NCBI GenBank assembly: GCA_013290035.1
Contig: JABCYT010000192.1
Coordinates: 1 to 6,688 of the forward strand
Reading direction: 5' to 3'
Length of the DNA stretch: 6,688 nt
Source: Alphaproteobacteria bacterium
GTDB lineage: Bacteria; Pseudomonadota; Alphaproteobacteria; Reyranellales; Reyranellaceae
Position numbers and translations under genes: made by a program. The stretch's first letter is position 1. Each line of letters opens with the position of its first letter. Below are positions 1-6,203 of the stretch, in pieces. Below the pieces are notes generated by a model. That model saw only the letters and a list, made by a program, of their open reading frames with translations, ran no database searches and was not told the origin of the DNA.

Positions 1-708
1 GTAGACCGCCGCCGTGCCGCCGACATGGAACAACGGCAGGTTGACCATGAAGCGGTCGCCGGCGCCCAGCGCCTGGAACGATTCGGTGCCCATCGAATAG
101 AGCTGCAGGTAGGACGACATCACGCCTTTGGACGGACCGGTCGTGCCCGAGGTGTAGATGATGGTCTGCATGTCCCATGGCGCGATCTCGCGCGCGAGCG
201 ACGGCGCCGCGCCGTCGGCGGGCTCCAGCACGGCCGCCGGATGGACGGTGAGACCGGGCACGGCAGGTGCGGCACTGCCGCCCAGCACGACCGCGGTCGT
301 GAGCGCCGCGCGATCGATGTCGGCCAGCCGATCCAAAAGATCGGCATGAGCCACGATCAGCCGCGCATCGGAATTCGCCACGACATGCGCCAGCAGACCG
401 CCGCGATAGGCGAGATTGATCGGCACATAGACCGCACCGAGATAGTTGAGGCCGAACCAGATGCGAATCGCATCCGGTCCGTTGGGCAGCCACGACAGGA
501 CCTTGTCGCCCTGCGCGACGCCAAGGGCGGCGAGCCCGATCGCTGTGCGACGCGCGATCGATTGAGTCTGCTTGTAAGTCCACTCGGTACCGTCGGCGAA
601 ACGTGCGAACACCTTGTCGGGTGTTGCGGTGGCGTGACGATCGAGCAGCGGCCGCAGCACGCAGAGATCGGCTGAGGGAACGCGCGGATCGAACCAGGAT
701 TTCGACAT
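1..708 (-). CDS. AMP-forming acyl-CoA ligase, N-terminal part (runs off left edge)
   Basis: Reading the minus strand down from ATG at 706-708 gives 236 codons with no stop, so the gene continues past the window; the family is usually about 500-560 residues, so roughly the first 45% is here. The ATP/AMP-binding P-loop of the ANL superfamily is at residues 185-196 (YTSGTTGPSKGV), followed by the LPLFHVGG motif at 224-231. These enzymes adenylate a carboxylic acid with ATP and then form a CoA thioester in the cytoplasm. The stretch WFGLNYLGAVYVPINLAYRG (residues 87-106) resembles crotonobetaine/carnitine-CoA ligase (CaiC-like) and FadD-like members, but the substrate-determining C-terminal regions are missing, so the substrate cannot be named. 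The start is fixed by GGAGAAAG seven bases upstream; an in-frame ATG at 727-729 would place that site inside the gene. It is divergent from a HAAT importer, suggesting its substrate may be what is imported (inference). Confidence 0.93.
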   Translation of the reverse strand, partial: MSKSWFDPRVPSADLCVLRPLLDRHATATPDKVFARFADGTEWTYKQTQSIARRTAIGLAALGVAQGDKVLSWLPNGPDAIRIWFGLNYLGAVYVPINLAYRGGLLAHVVANSDARLIVAHADLLDRLADIDRAALTTAVVLGGSAAPAVPGLTVHPAAVLEPADGAAPSLAREIAPWDMQTIIYTSGTTGPSKGVMSSYLQLYSMGTESFQALGAGDRFMVNLPLFHVGGTAAVY

Positions 709-715
709 CGGCGAA

Positions 716-723
716 CTTTCTCC
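716..723 (-). promoter_or_regulatory. Ribosome binding site of the acyl-CoA ligase
   Basis: On the minus strand this reads GGAGAAAG, followed by a 7-base spacer (TTCGCCG) and the ATG at 706-708. It favours that ATG over the in-frame ATG at 727-729, which lies upstream of the site. Confidence 0.7.
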
Positions 724-767
724 GTTCATGCTCGTCGCATCGTTGTGTCTGAATACGAAGCGTACTA

Positions 768-782
768 GCGTTCGACGAACGC
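768..782. promoter_or_regulatory. Palindrome in the divergent promoter gap, candidate operator
   Basis: GCGTTCGACGAACGC is a perfect inverted repeat with 7-base arms and a single central A. It sits near the middle of the roughly 117-base gap between the divergent acyl-CoA ligase and transporter genes, where both promoters must lie. I cannot fix convincing -35/-10 pairs on either strand. A dimeric repressor or activator could bind here and control both directions, but no regulator gene for it is visible next to the gap. The operator role is inference; the symmetry is seen directly. Confidence 0.4.
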
Positions 783-811
783 AAAACAATACGCGAAATT
801 CCAGCGCGCAC

Positions 812-820
812 AGGTGAGGA
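812..820 (+). promoter_or_regulatory. Ribosome binding site of the solute-binding protein gene
   Basis: AGGTGAGGA ends five bases before the ATG at 826. It overlaps the in-frame GTG at 814, so the ATG is the better start and the GTG is more likely part of the ribosome binding site. Confidence 0.7.
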
Positions 821-825
821 AACGC

Positions 826-2079
826 ATGACCGACAGCAAAAGACCGCCCTTCGGATTGCGGCGCGACGGCAGCATCGACCGCCGGGACTTCCTGCGTACC
901 GCAGGGCGATTGGGCGTCGGCGCCTTCGGCCTGTCCAGCCTGGGCCTTGGCGCTGGCATCGCGCAAGCGCAACAGCCGTTCAACATCGGTTGGATCCGGC
1001 CGACGACGGGCCGGCTCGCCTCCTCGTTCTCTTATCTCTACATCGGCGGTCTGATCGCCATCGAGGAGATCAACGCCGCGGGCGGCATCATGGGCCGGCC
1101 GATCGCACGCATCGAGGAGGACGACGAAGCCTCGCCCGCCAAGGAGCCGGCGATCGTCAAGAAGCTGCAGGAGTCGGGGATCAACTTCATCGCCGGGCCG
1201 ACCGGCAGCTCGCAGGCGCTGTCCTCGCTTGCCACCACGACGCCGGCCAAGATCATCCAGGCGACTTACGCCAACGGCGCGGAGATGGGCGACGGCACGA
1301 AGTACCCGTACCATTACCAGTGCACCTTCAACACCAACCAGCAGGGCGAGATTGCCGCGCGCTACCTGGTGGAGAAGATGAAGCTGAAAAAGATCGGCAT
1401 CCTGCAGGAGAACACCGCCTTCGGCGAGCAGGCGACGGCCGCGTCGCGCGCCACCCTGAAGAAGCTCGGCCTCGAGCCGGCGAAGGTCGAGGTCTATCCG
1501 CTGAACGCGCCCGACCTCAACACCTATGTCGGCAACCTGCGCAAGGCCGGCATCGACGGCATGATCGCCTGGATCGCCAACGTGCCGAACGCCGCCATGG
1601 CCTTCAACGCCATGAACACCCAGAAGTGGTTCCCGCCGATCACCGGCCACAACGGCCTGTTCCTCGACGCGCTGTTCGACCTGGTGCCGCCGGAGGCGCT
1701 GACCAACGTCTACGGCACGATGTACCGCTCGCTGATGTGGACCGACACGACCAGTCCCGGCCCGCGCCAGGTGGCCTTCGCCAAGAAGGTCGCTACCTAT
1801 TATCCCGAGGGCAAGGGCTCGGGCGTGCCGGTCGCCAACAGCCCGTACTATGACTTCCTGCACGTGCTGAAGGTGGCGATCGAAGGCGAGAAGAGCTTCG
1901 AGCCGGACAAGGTCAAGAAGGCGCTCGACAGCATCAAGGGCTACCAGGGCCTTTTGGGTACCATCAACTTCACGCCCGAGAACCACACCGCGATCGGCAT
2001 CGACGACATCGCGCTCGCCTCCGTGGCGTCGGGCAAGGATCCAAGGGCGATGGGCATCTTCCGGGAAATGGCCAAGTAG
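826..2079 (+). CDS. HAAT-family ABC transporter solute-binding protein (LivK-like, Tat-exported)
   Basis: This 417-residue periplasmic protein belongs to the LivK/Peripla_BP_6 type I binding-protein family and would deliver its ligand to the permeases encoded downstream. The N-terminus carries a twin-arginine signal: D18-R-R-D-F-L-R24, a hydrophobic Gly/Ala/Leu stretch at about 29-46, and a likely cleavage after AQA (residue 48). The mature part opens with FNIGWIRPTTG (52-62), has the family segment AIEEINAAGGIMGRPI (78-93), and GPTGSSQA (124-131) in the usual ligand-contact loop of the first lobe. Length is typical of the family. Start is the ATG with AGGTGAGGA five bases upstream; an in-frame GTG at 814 is an alternative. 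It is the first gene of the transporter operon, separated from the permeases by a 182-base hairpin-bearing gap. The ligand cannot be read from sequence: amino acids, amides and aromatic or aliphatic acids are all known in the family. Confidence 0.93.
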   Translation: MTDSKRPPFGLRRDGSIDRRDFLRTAGRLGVGAFGLSSLGLGAGIAQAQQPFNIGWIRPTTGRLASSFSYLYIGGLIAIEEINAAGGIMGRPIARIEEDDEASPAKEPAIVKKLQESGINFIAGPTGSSQALSSLATTTPAKIIQATYANGAEMGDGTKYPYHYQCTFNTNQQGEIAARYLVEKMKLKKIGILQENTAFGEQATAASRATLKKLGLEPAKVEVYPLNAPDLNTYVGNLRKAGIDGMIAWIANVPNAAMAFNAMNTQKWFPPITGHNGLFLDALFDLVPPEALTNVYGTMYRSLMWTDTTSPGPRQVAFAKKVATYYPEGKGSGVPVANSPYYDFLHVLKVAIEGEKSFEPDKVKKALDSIKGYQGLLGTINFTPENHTAIGIDDIALASVASGKDPRAMGIFREMAK

Positions 2080-2108
2080 CATCGGCCAACTGAAATCATG
2101 GTTTCGCT

Positions 2109-2160
2109 TGTGGCCCATGCTTCGAGACGCCACGCTACGCGCGGCTCCTCAGCATGAGGT
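2109..2160 (+). repeat. REP-like palindromic repeat, copy 1
   Basis: First unit of an inverted pair lying between the binding-protein and permease genes. It can fold on itself: CATGCT (2116-2121) with AGCATG (2151-2156), GAG (2124-2126) with CTC (2148-2150), and GCC (2129-2131) with GGC (2143-2145), leaving a degenerate tip. Its outer 20 bases match the reverse complement of copy 2 at 18 positions and its last 16 bases at 15. I recall closely similar palindromes scattered between genes in Bradyrhizobium-type genomes. Confidence 0.7.
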
Positions 2161-2181
2161 GTGCTTGTTTCGACAGAGTAG

Positions 2182-2231
2182 ACCTCATCCTGAGGAGGCC
2201 GCGCAGCGGCCGTCTCGAAGGATGGGCCCCA
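2182..2231 (-). repeat. REP-like palindromic repeat, copy 2 (inverted)
   Basis: Second unit, inverted relative to copy 1 and 21 bases after it. The hairpin is better preserved: CATCCT (2186-2191) pairs AGGATG (2219-2224), GAG (2192-2194) pairs CTC (2214-2216), and GGCCGC (2197-2202) pairs GCGGCC (2206-2211) around a GCA loop. There is no following T-run, so it does not look like an intrinsic terminator. It could shield the 3' end of the binding-protein mRNA and lower downstream expression, as REP elements do elsewhere (inference). Confidence 0.75.
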
Positions 2232-2261
2232 ACGCCGATCGGCGACACAGGGTACTAGCCC

Positions 2262-3140
2262 ATGGATCTCGACCTGCTGGTCGGCGCGCTCACCGCCGGC
2301 AGCCTCTATGCGCTGGTGGCGATGGGATTCAACATCCTCTACCGCCCGACCAACGTGTTCAATTTTGCCCAGGGCGACCTCGTGATGCTGGGCGCCATGT
2401 TCGGTGCCACCTTCATCACCCTGCTCGGTCTGCCGTGGTTCGTCGGAGCCGCCCTCGCCATGCTGGCGGTGGCGGCGCTGGCGCTGGTCGAGGAGAAGAT
2501 CGCCGTCGCGCCGGTGCTGAAAAACTCGGCGAGCAGCCATGGCTGGGTGATCACGACGCTGGCCGTCTCCATGATCTTCGCCAACCTGGTCGGTCTCGGC
2601 TGGGGCCCCGACCCGATCGCGGTAAGGCCGCCGGCGCCACTCAGCACGGACACCTTCGAGCTGTTCGGCGCCAACATCAGCTCCTACCAGATCGCGGTCA
2701 TGGTGATCACCGTGGTGCTGGTGCTGGGCGTCGAGGCGTTTTACGGCACGCGCAGCGGCAAGGCGGTGCTGGCGGTGGCCGAGGATCGCGACGCGGCCCT
2801 GCTGCGCGGCATCAACCCCAACCGGCTGTCGAGCTGGTCGTTCTTCCTGGGCGGCGGCGTCGCAGCGCTGACCGGCGTACTCGCCGCACCCGTTCTCTAC
2901 GCCTCGACCGGGCTCGGCCCGTCGCTGCTGCTGAAAGGGTTCGCCGCCGCGGCGGTGGGCGGCATCGGCAACAATCGCGGCGCGCTGCTGGCAGGATACA
3001 TCATCGGCCTCGTCGAGGCCGTGGCGGCGGCGCTGCTGTCGCCCGGCTATCAGCTTGCGGCCACCTTCGCCGTGATGCTGGCGATCCTGCTGGTCCGCCC
3101 GCACGGCCTGTTCGGCCGCGCCGAGGCGCGGGCGGTCTGA
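2262..3140 (+). CDS. livH: HAAT ABC transporter permease, LivH-type
   Basis: This 292-residue inner-membrane protein is one of the two channel subunits of the importer. Hydrophobic segments lie at roughly 5-26, 41-75, 97-113, 142-160, 192-212, 224-260 and 265-279. Family marks are NVFNFAQGDLVMLGA (31-45) near the N-terminus, the cytoplasmic coupling loop around GTRSGKAVLAVAEDRDAA (162-179), and GFAAAAVGGIGNNRGALLAG (226-245), the conserved glycine-rich segment of LivH permeases, followed by the usual C-terminal RPHGLFG (279-285). Length is normal for the family. The ATG has a modest AGGG nine bases upstream. It lies 4 bases before the next gene, so the permease and ATPase genes are almost certainly co-transcribed and co-translated. 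The symbol is by family; the transported solute need not be a branched-chain amino acid. Confidence 0.94.
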   Translation: MDLDLLVGALTAGSLYALVAMGFNILYRPTNVFNFAQGDLVMLGAMFGATFITLLGLPWFVGAALAMLAVAALALVEEKIAVAPVLKNSASSHGWVITTLAVSMIFANLVGLGWGPDPIAVRPPAPLSTDTFELFGANISSYQIAVMVITVVLVLGVEAFYGTRSGKAVLAVAEDRDAALLRGINPNRLSSWSFFLGGGVAALTGVLAAPVLYASTGLGPSLLLKGFAAAAVGGIGNNRGALLAGYIIGLVEAVAAALLSPGYQLAATFAVMLAILLVRPHGLFGRAEARAV

Positions 3141-3144
3141 CACC

Positions 3145-4962
3145 ATGGGCGACGCGGCGCGCGCGCTGATCGGCTCGCCGCGCACCCGGCCGGCGCTGCT
3201 CTTCGCGCTGGCGCTCGCCCTTTATCTCGCGCCCTTCGCGGTCGGCACCGAGTACCGGCTGTTCATCGCCACGCAGATGGCGGCCTACGTGCTGGTGGCG
3301 ATCGGGCTCAACCTGCTGAACGGCTATGGCGGGCAGGTCTCGCTGGGCCACGGCGCGCTGGTGGCGATCGGCGCCTACACCGTGGCGCTGGCGATGGTCG
3401 ATCATCAATGGTCGTTCTGGCCGGCGACACTGCTGGCCATGGTGGCGGCGGCCGCGGTCGGCGCGGTCATGGCGTTGCCGGCATTCCGGCTCTCGACCTG
3501 GTATTTCGCTCTGATCACCCTGGGCTTCGCCGAGGTCGTGGGCGGCCTTCTGACGGAATGGCGCGAGCTGACACACGGCTTCGCCGGCGTCGTCGGCATT
3601 CCTAAGCCGGGGGTGCTGGGCCACACGCTTACGTCGTTCGACCTTTACTGGCTGGCGCTCTCGCTCAACATCCTGGCGCTGCTGGGCATGGCCAACCTGC
3701 TGCGTTCGCGCTTCGGCCGTGCGCTGGTGGCGGTGCGCGACAATCCCGTGGCGGCGACGGCGGCCGGCGTGGCGCTGGTGCGCATCAAGATGATGGCCTT
3801 CGTGGTGAGTGCGGCGATGGCGGGGCTCGCGGGCGCGCTGTTCGCCGTCCAGAAGACGGTGGTCACGCCGGACGATTTCACCGCCGACTTCTCGATCTTC
3901 TTCCTGCTGATGGTGGTGCTGGGCGGCGCGGGCCGCCTGTGGGGCCCGGTGGTGGGCGCGGTCGTGTTCTTCCTGGTGCCGGAACTGCTCACCGCGTTGC
4001 AGAGCTGGCGCATGCTGATCTACGGCGTGGCGCTGCTGCTCTTGATGCTCTACGCGCCGCACGGGCTGGTCGGCGCCATCGAAACCGGCTGGAAGCGCCT
4101 GCGCACGCGGCTCGGCCTCTCCAACATCCCGCCCGCGCCGTCGACGGCAATAGCGCGCGAGACCGTGCATCCGATCGCCGGCGCCGCGCTTTCGGTGCGC
4201 GACGTCGAGAAGCGCTTCGGCGGCGTCTCGGCGCTGGCCGGTGTCAGCCTCGATGTCGCGGCCGGCACAACCCACGCCATCGTCGGCCCCAACGGCTCGG
4301 GCAAGACCACGCTGCTCAATATGATCTCCGGCTTCTATCCGATCGATGGCGGCGCCATTCTGATCGACGGAAGATCCGTTGTCGGCATGGCGCCGCATCG
4401 CATTGCCCGCAGCGGCGTCGGCCGCACCTTCCAGACTCCGAGAATGCTGCCGCAGCTCAGCGTGCTCGACAACGCGCTGCTCGGCGCCTTTCCCGCCGAG
4501 CGCCAGGGTGCGGCAGCGGCGGCGCTCAGCCTGCCGCGGGCGCGGCGCGAGCAGATGGCCTCTCTGGGCGACGCCTTGCGCTACCTCGATTTCGTCGGCC
4601 TCGCCGATCGGGCGATGGAGCCGGCGGGCGAGCTGCCGCACGGCCAGCAGCGCCTGGCCGAGATCGCCCGCGCTCTGGTCGGCCGGCCGCGCCTGCTGCT
4701 GCTCGACGAGCCGGCGGCGGGCCTGTCCCTGGCCGAACTCGACCGGCTGGGCGAGCTTATCGCGGCGATCGGCGCGCTGGGCACGACCGTGGTGATCGTC
4801 GAGCACCATCTCGAGCTGGTGGCCAATATCTGCCGCAGCGTCACCGTGCTCGAGCGCGGCGCGGTGCTGGCCTCGGGCACCCCGGCCGAGGTGTTCTCCC
4901 ACGAGGAGGTGATCGCGGCCTACATGGGATCGCACAGCAGTGTCGGGCAGGCGGCATCGTGA
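3145..4962 (+). CDS. Fused HAAT permease and ATPase (LivM-LivG)
   Basis: This 605-residue chain joins two importer subunits that are separate proteins in E. coli. Residues about 15-310 are a LivM permease: several membrane segments, LLNGYGGQVSLGHGALVAIG (57-76), the coupling loop near LRSRFGRALVAVRDNP (186-201), GGAGRLWGPVVGA (260-272) and APHGLVG (304-310). A basic/proline-rich linker at about 315-345 leads into a LivG ATPase (about 347-597): Walker A GPNGSGKT (381-388), Q-loop Gln430, signature LPHGQQR (497-503), Walker B LLLLDEP (517-523) and switch His554. All catalytic elements are present, so the nucleotide-binding half should be active. LPHGQ departs from LSGGQ, but proline at the second place is familiar in LivG proteins. 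The reading frame is continuous through the junction. The stop overlaps the next gene's GTG. M-G fusions are known among alphaproteobacterial HAAT systems. Confidence 0.94.
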   Translation: MGDAARALIGSPRTRPALLFALALALYLAPFAVGTEYRLFIATQMAAYVLVAIGLNLLNGYGGQVSLGHGALVAIGAYTVALAMVDHQWSFWPATLLAMVAAAAVGAVMALPAFRLSTWYFALITLGFAEVVGGLLTEWRELTHGFAGVVGIPKPGVLGHTLTSFDLYWLALSLNILALLGMANLLRSRFGRALVAVRDNPVAATAAGVALVRIKMMAFVVSAAMAGLAGALFAVQKTVVTPDDFTADFSIFFLLMVVLGGAGRLWGPVVGAVVFFLVPELLTALQSWRMLIYGVALLLLMLYAPHGLVGAIETGWKRLRTRLGLSNIPPAPSTAIARETVHPIAGAALSVRDVEKRFGGVSALAGVSLDVAAGTTHAIVGPNGSGKTTLLNMISGFYPIDGGAILIDGRSVVGMAPHRIARSGVGRTFQTPRMLPQLSVLDNALLGAFPAERQGAAAAALSLPRARREQMASLGDALRYLDFVGLADRAMEPAGELPHGQQRLAEIARALVGRPRLLLLDEPAAGLSLAELDRLGELIAAIGALGTTVVIVEHHLELVANICRSVTVLERGAVLASGTPAEVFSHEEVIAAYMGSHSSVGQAAS

Positions 4963-5699
4963 GCGCCAACGACCTCCTGCAGGTGAGCGGCCTGGAAGTA
5001 GGCTACGGCCATGTCGGCGTGCTGCGCGGCGTCGATCTTGCGGTGAGCGAGGGCGAGATCGTGGCCTTGGTCGGCAGCAACGGCGCCGGCAAGAGCACGC
5101 TTTTGCGGGCGATTTCCGGCCTGCTGCGGCCGTCGGCCGGCCGCATCGTCTTTGCCGGCCAGGACATCGCAGGTCAGCCGCCGCACCGCATCATCGATCT
5201 TGGGCTGCTGCACGTGGCCGAGGGACGCCGCCTGTTCCGCCGCCAGAACGTGCACGCCAACCTCGAGCTCGGCCTCTATGGCGCCCGCCTCGACAGGGCC
5301 GTCGAGCGGCAGCGCTACGATTTCGTCTACGAACTCTTTCCCATGCTGGCCGAGCGGCCACAGGCGCTGGCGGGCGTGTTGTCGGGCGGCCAGCAGCAGA
5401 TGCTGGCGATCGCCCAGGCGCTGATGCGCCAGCCCAAGCTCCTGATGCTCGACGAACCGTCGCTCGGGCTGGCGCCCATCGTCGTCGACCAGGTGATGGA
5501 AGTGCTGCAACGGTTGCGCGCCGCCGGCACCACCATCCTGCTGGTCGAGCAGATGGTCGAGCGTGCGCTCGACATCGCCGACCATGCCTATGTGCTGCAG
5601 AACGGCGCGGTGATCGGCAGCGGAACGCCCCAGGCGATCCGCGCCGGCGACCTCATCCGCCGCGCCTATCTCGGCGCGCTGTCGGATCGCGAGGCCTGA
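4959..5699 (+). CDS. livF: HAAT ABC transporter ATPase, LivF-type
   Basis: This 246-residue cytoplasmic ATPase pairs with the LivG half of the preceding fusion to power import. It has Walker A GSNGAGKS (39-46), the LivF form of the Q-loop region VAEGRRLF (86-93, more often VPEGR), signature LSGGQQQ (141-147), Walker B LLMLDEP (161-167) and D-loop SLGLAP (168-173). At the switch position the sequence is VEQ (Gln198) in place of His, which is normal for LivF proteins and not a defect. Start is the GTG whose last two bases are shared with the TGA of the previous gene (GTGA overlap), giving MSANDLLQVSGLEVGYG; the open frame extends far upstream but only as a shadow of the fusion gene. No strong ribosome binding site is seen, so coupled translation from the upstream gene is likely. 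Last gene of the operon. Confidence 0.95.
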   Translation: MSANDLLQVSGLEVGYGHVGVLRGVDLAVSEGEIVALVGSNGAGKSTLLRAISGLLRPSAGRIVFAGQDIAGQPPHRIIDLGLLHVAEGRRLFRRQNVHANLELGLYGARLDRAVERQRYDFVYELFPMLAERPQALAGVLSGGQQQMLAIAQALMRQPKLLMLDEPSLGLAPIVVDQVMEVLQRLRAAGTTILLVEQMVERALDIADHAYVLQNGAVIGSGTPQAIRAGDLIRRAYLGALSDREA

Positions 5700-6092
5700 C
5701 TACGCCGCGGGCGCAAAGCCTTTCGGCGCTTCCTGCATGAGGGCCAGCGTGTGGCCGTCGGGATCCTTGAAGAACGCCATCCACAGATCGTGGTCGTCCA
5801 TCTTGGCGATCAGGTGAGGCGGGCTCGTGAAGGCGAGGCCGCGTTTCGCGAGCTCGGCCACCGCCAAGGCGATATCGGCGCAGCGGAAATAGATGCAGCC
5901 CCGCGGCACCAGGTCGGCGGGATCGCCCACCTTGTCGAGGAGCAGGCGCACGCCGGCGCAATCGAAAAACGCCAGGTCGCCGTATCGATAGAGCTTCCTG
6001 AGGCCGAGCACCGTCGCGTAGAAGGCTTCCGAGCGGTCGGTGTCGCTGACGGGCAGGCTGATCTGGCCGATGTGATTGAGATTGAGCAGCAT
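5700..6092 (-). CDS. VOC superfamily protein (glyoxalase/bleomycin resistance/dioxygenase-like)
   Basis: A 130-residue cytoplasmic protein of the vicinal oxygen chelate fold, with two babbb modules. The first opens with LNHIGQISLPVSDTDRSEAFY (5-25) and the second covers about 65-121, ending in KDPDGHTLALMQE (109-121), the typical VOC C-terminal strand. His7 and Glu121 occupy usual metal-ligand positions; the usual histidine near the start of the second module appears replaced (IYF, 67-69), so metal binding and catalysis are uncertain. No substrate can be assigned. Start is taken as ATG at 6090-6092, with a weak GAG seven bases upstream; an in-frame GTG at 6102-6104 would add four residues. 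Its stop codon directly abuts the stop of the convergent livF. It follows an AraC-type regulator on the same strand, about 110 bases downstream of it, and may be controlled by it (inference). Confidence 0.87.
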   Translation of the reverse strand: MLLNLNHIGQISLPVSDTDRSEAFYATVLGLRKLYRYGDLAFFDCAGVRLLLDKVGDPADLVPRGCIYFRCADIALAVAELAKRGLAFTSPPHLIAKMDDHDLWMAFFKDPDGHTLALMQEAPKGFAPAA

Positions 6093-6106
6093 GGCGGAAC
6101 TCACGT

Positions 6107-6132
6107 TGCGAAGACCCTGTTGTGGGGTCGCA
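6107..6132 (-). other. Small hairpin in the leader of the VOC gene
   Basis: On the minus strand GACCC and GGGTC form a 5-bp stem around a 7-base loop, extended by TGC/GCA with a 3-base bulge. The AGGG that could serve the alternative GTG start lies inside the stem. There is no T-run, so it is not a normal terminator. It could be a protein-binding dyad or mRNA structure, or chance in GC-rich DNA. Confidence 0.3.
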
Positions 6133-6142
6133 GCCTAGCGGC

Positions 6143-6187
6143 GGCCGGTGCGCGCGTATCGCCCGGGATTGCTAATTCGCGCCGGCC
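6143..6187. other. GC-rich inverted repeat between the AraC-type and VOC genes
   Basis: GGCCGG-CGCG (6143-6148 and 6151-6154, split by TG) is the reverse complement of 6178-6187, leaving a loop of about 23 bases. It sits just after the regulator's stop codon. A terminator without a T-run, or a regulatory dyad, are both possible; GC-rich sequence produces such repeats by chance. Confidence 0.25.
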
Positions 6188-6203
6188 CCGGGCCCCTTGC
6201 TGT

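Noticed and set aside
25..675. 216-codon plus-strand open frame over the acyl-CoA ligase
   Set aside because: The minus strand encodes a clear ANL-superfamily protein with the YTSGTTGPSKGV motif over the same bases.
2182..2261. Hairpin in the binding-protein/permease gap as an intrinsic terminator ending the operon after the first gene
   Set aside because: No T-run follows the hairpin, and the permease has no evident promoter of its own; a REP-like element is the better reading.
3001..4935. Very long antisense open frame (644 codons) across the fusion gene, plus another of 414 codons at 1941-3185
   Set aside because: Composition is dominated by Arg, His, Gln, Ala and Asp in low-complexity runs, as expected for the complement of GC-rich coding DNA; the opposite strand has clear transporter domains with all motifs.
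3939..4958. Long N-terminal extension of the LivF frame
   Set aside because: The upstream part is an Arg/Ala/Gly-rich shadow of the fused gene; the LivF domain begins right after the GTG at 4959, which overlaps the previous stop in the common GTGA arrangement.
5550..5555. Gln in place of His at the ATPase switch of LivF (possible inactivation)
   Set aside because: VEQ at this position is the normal form in LivF-type ATPases.
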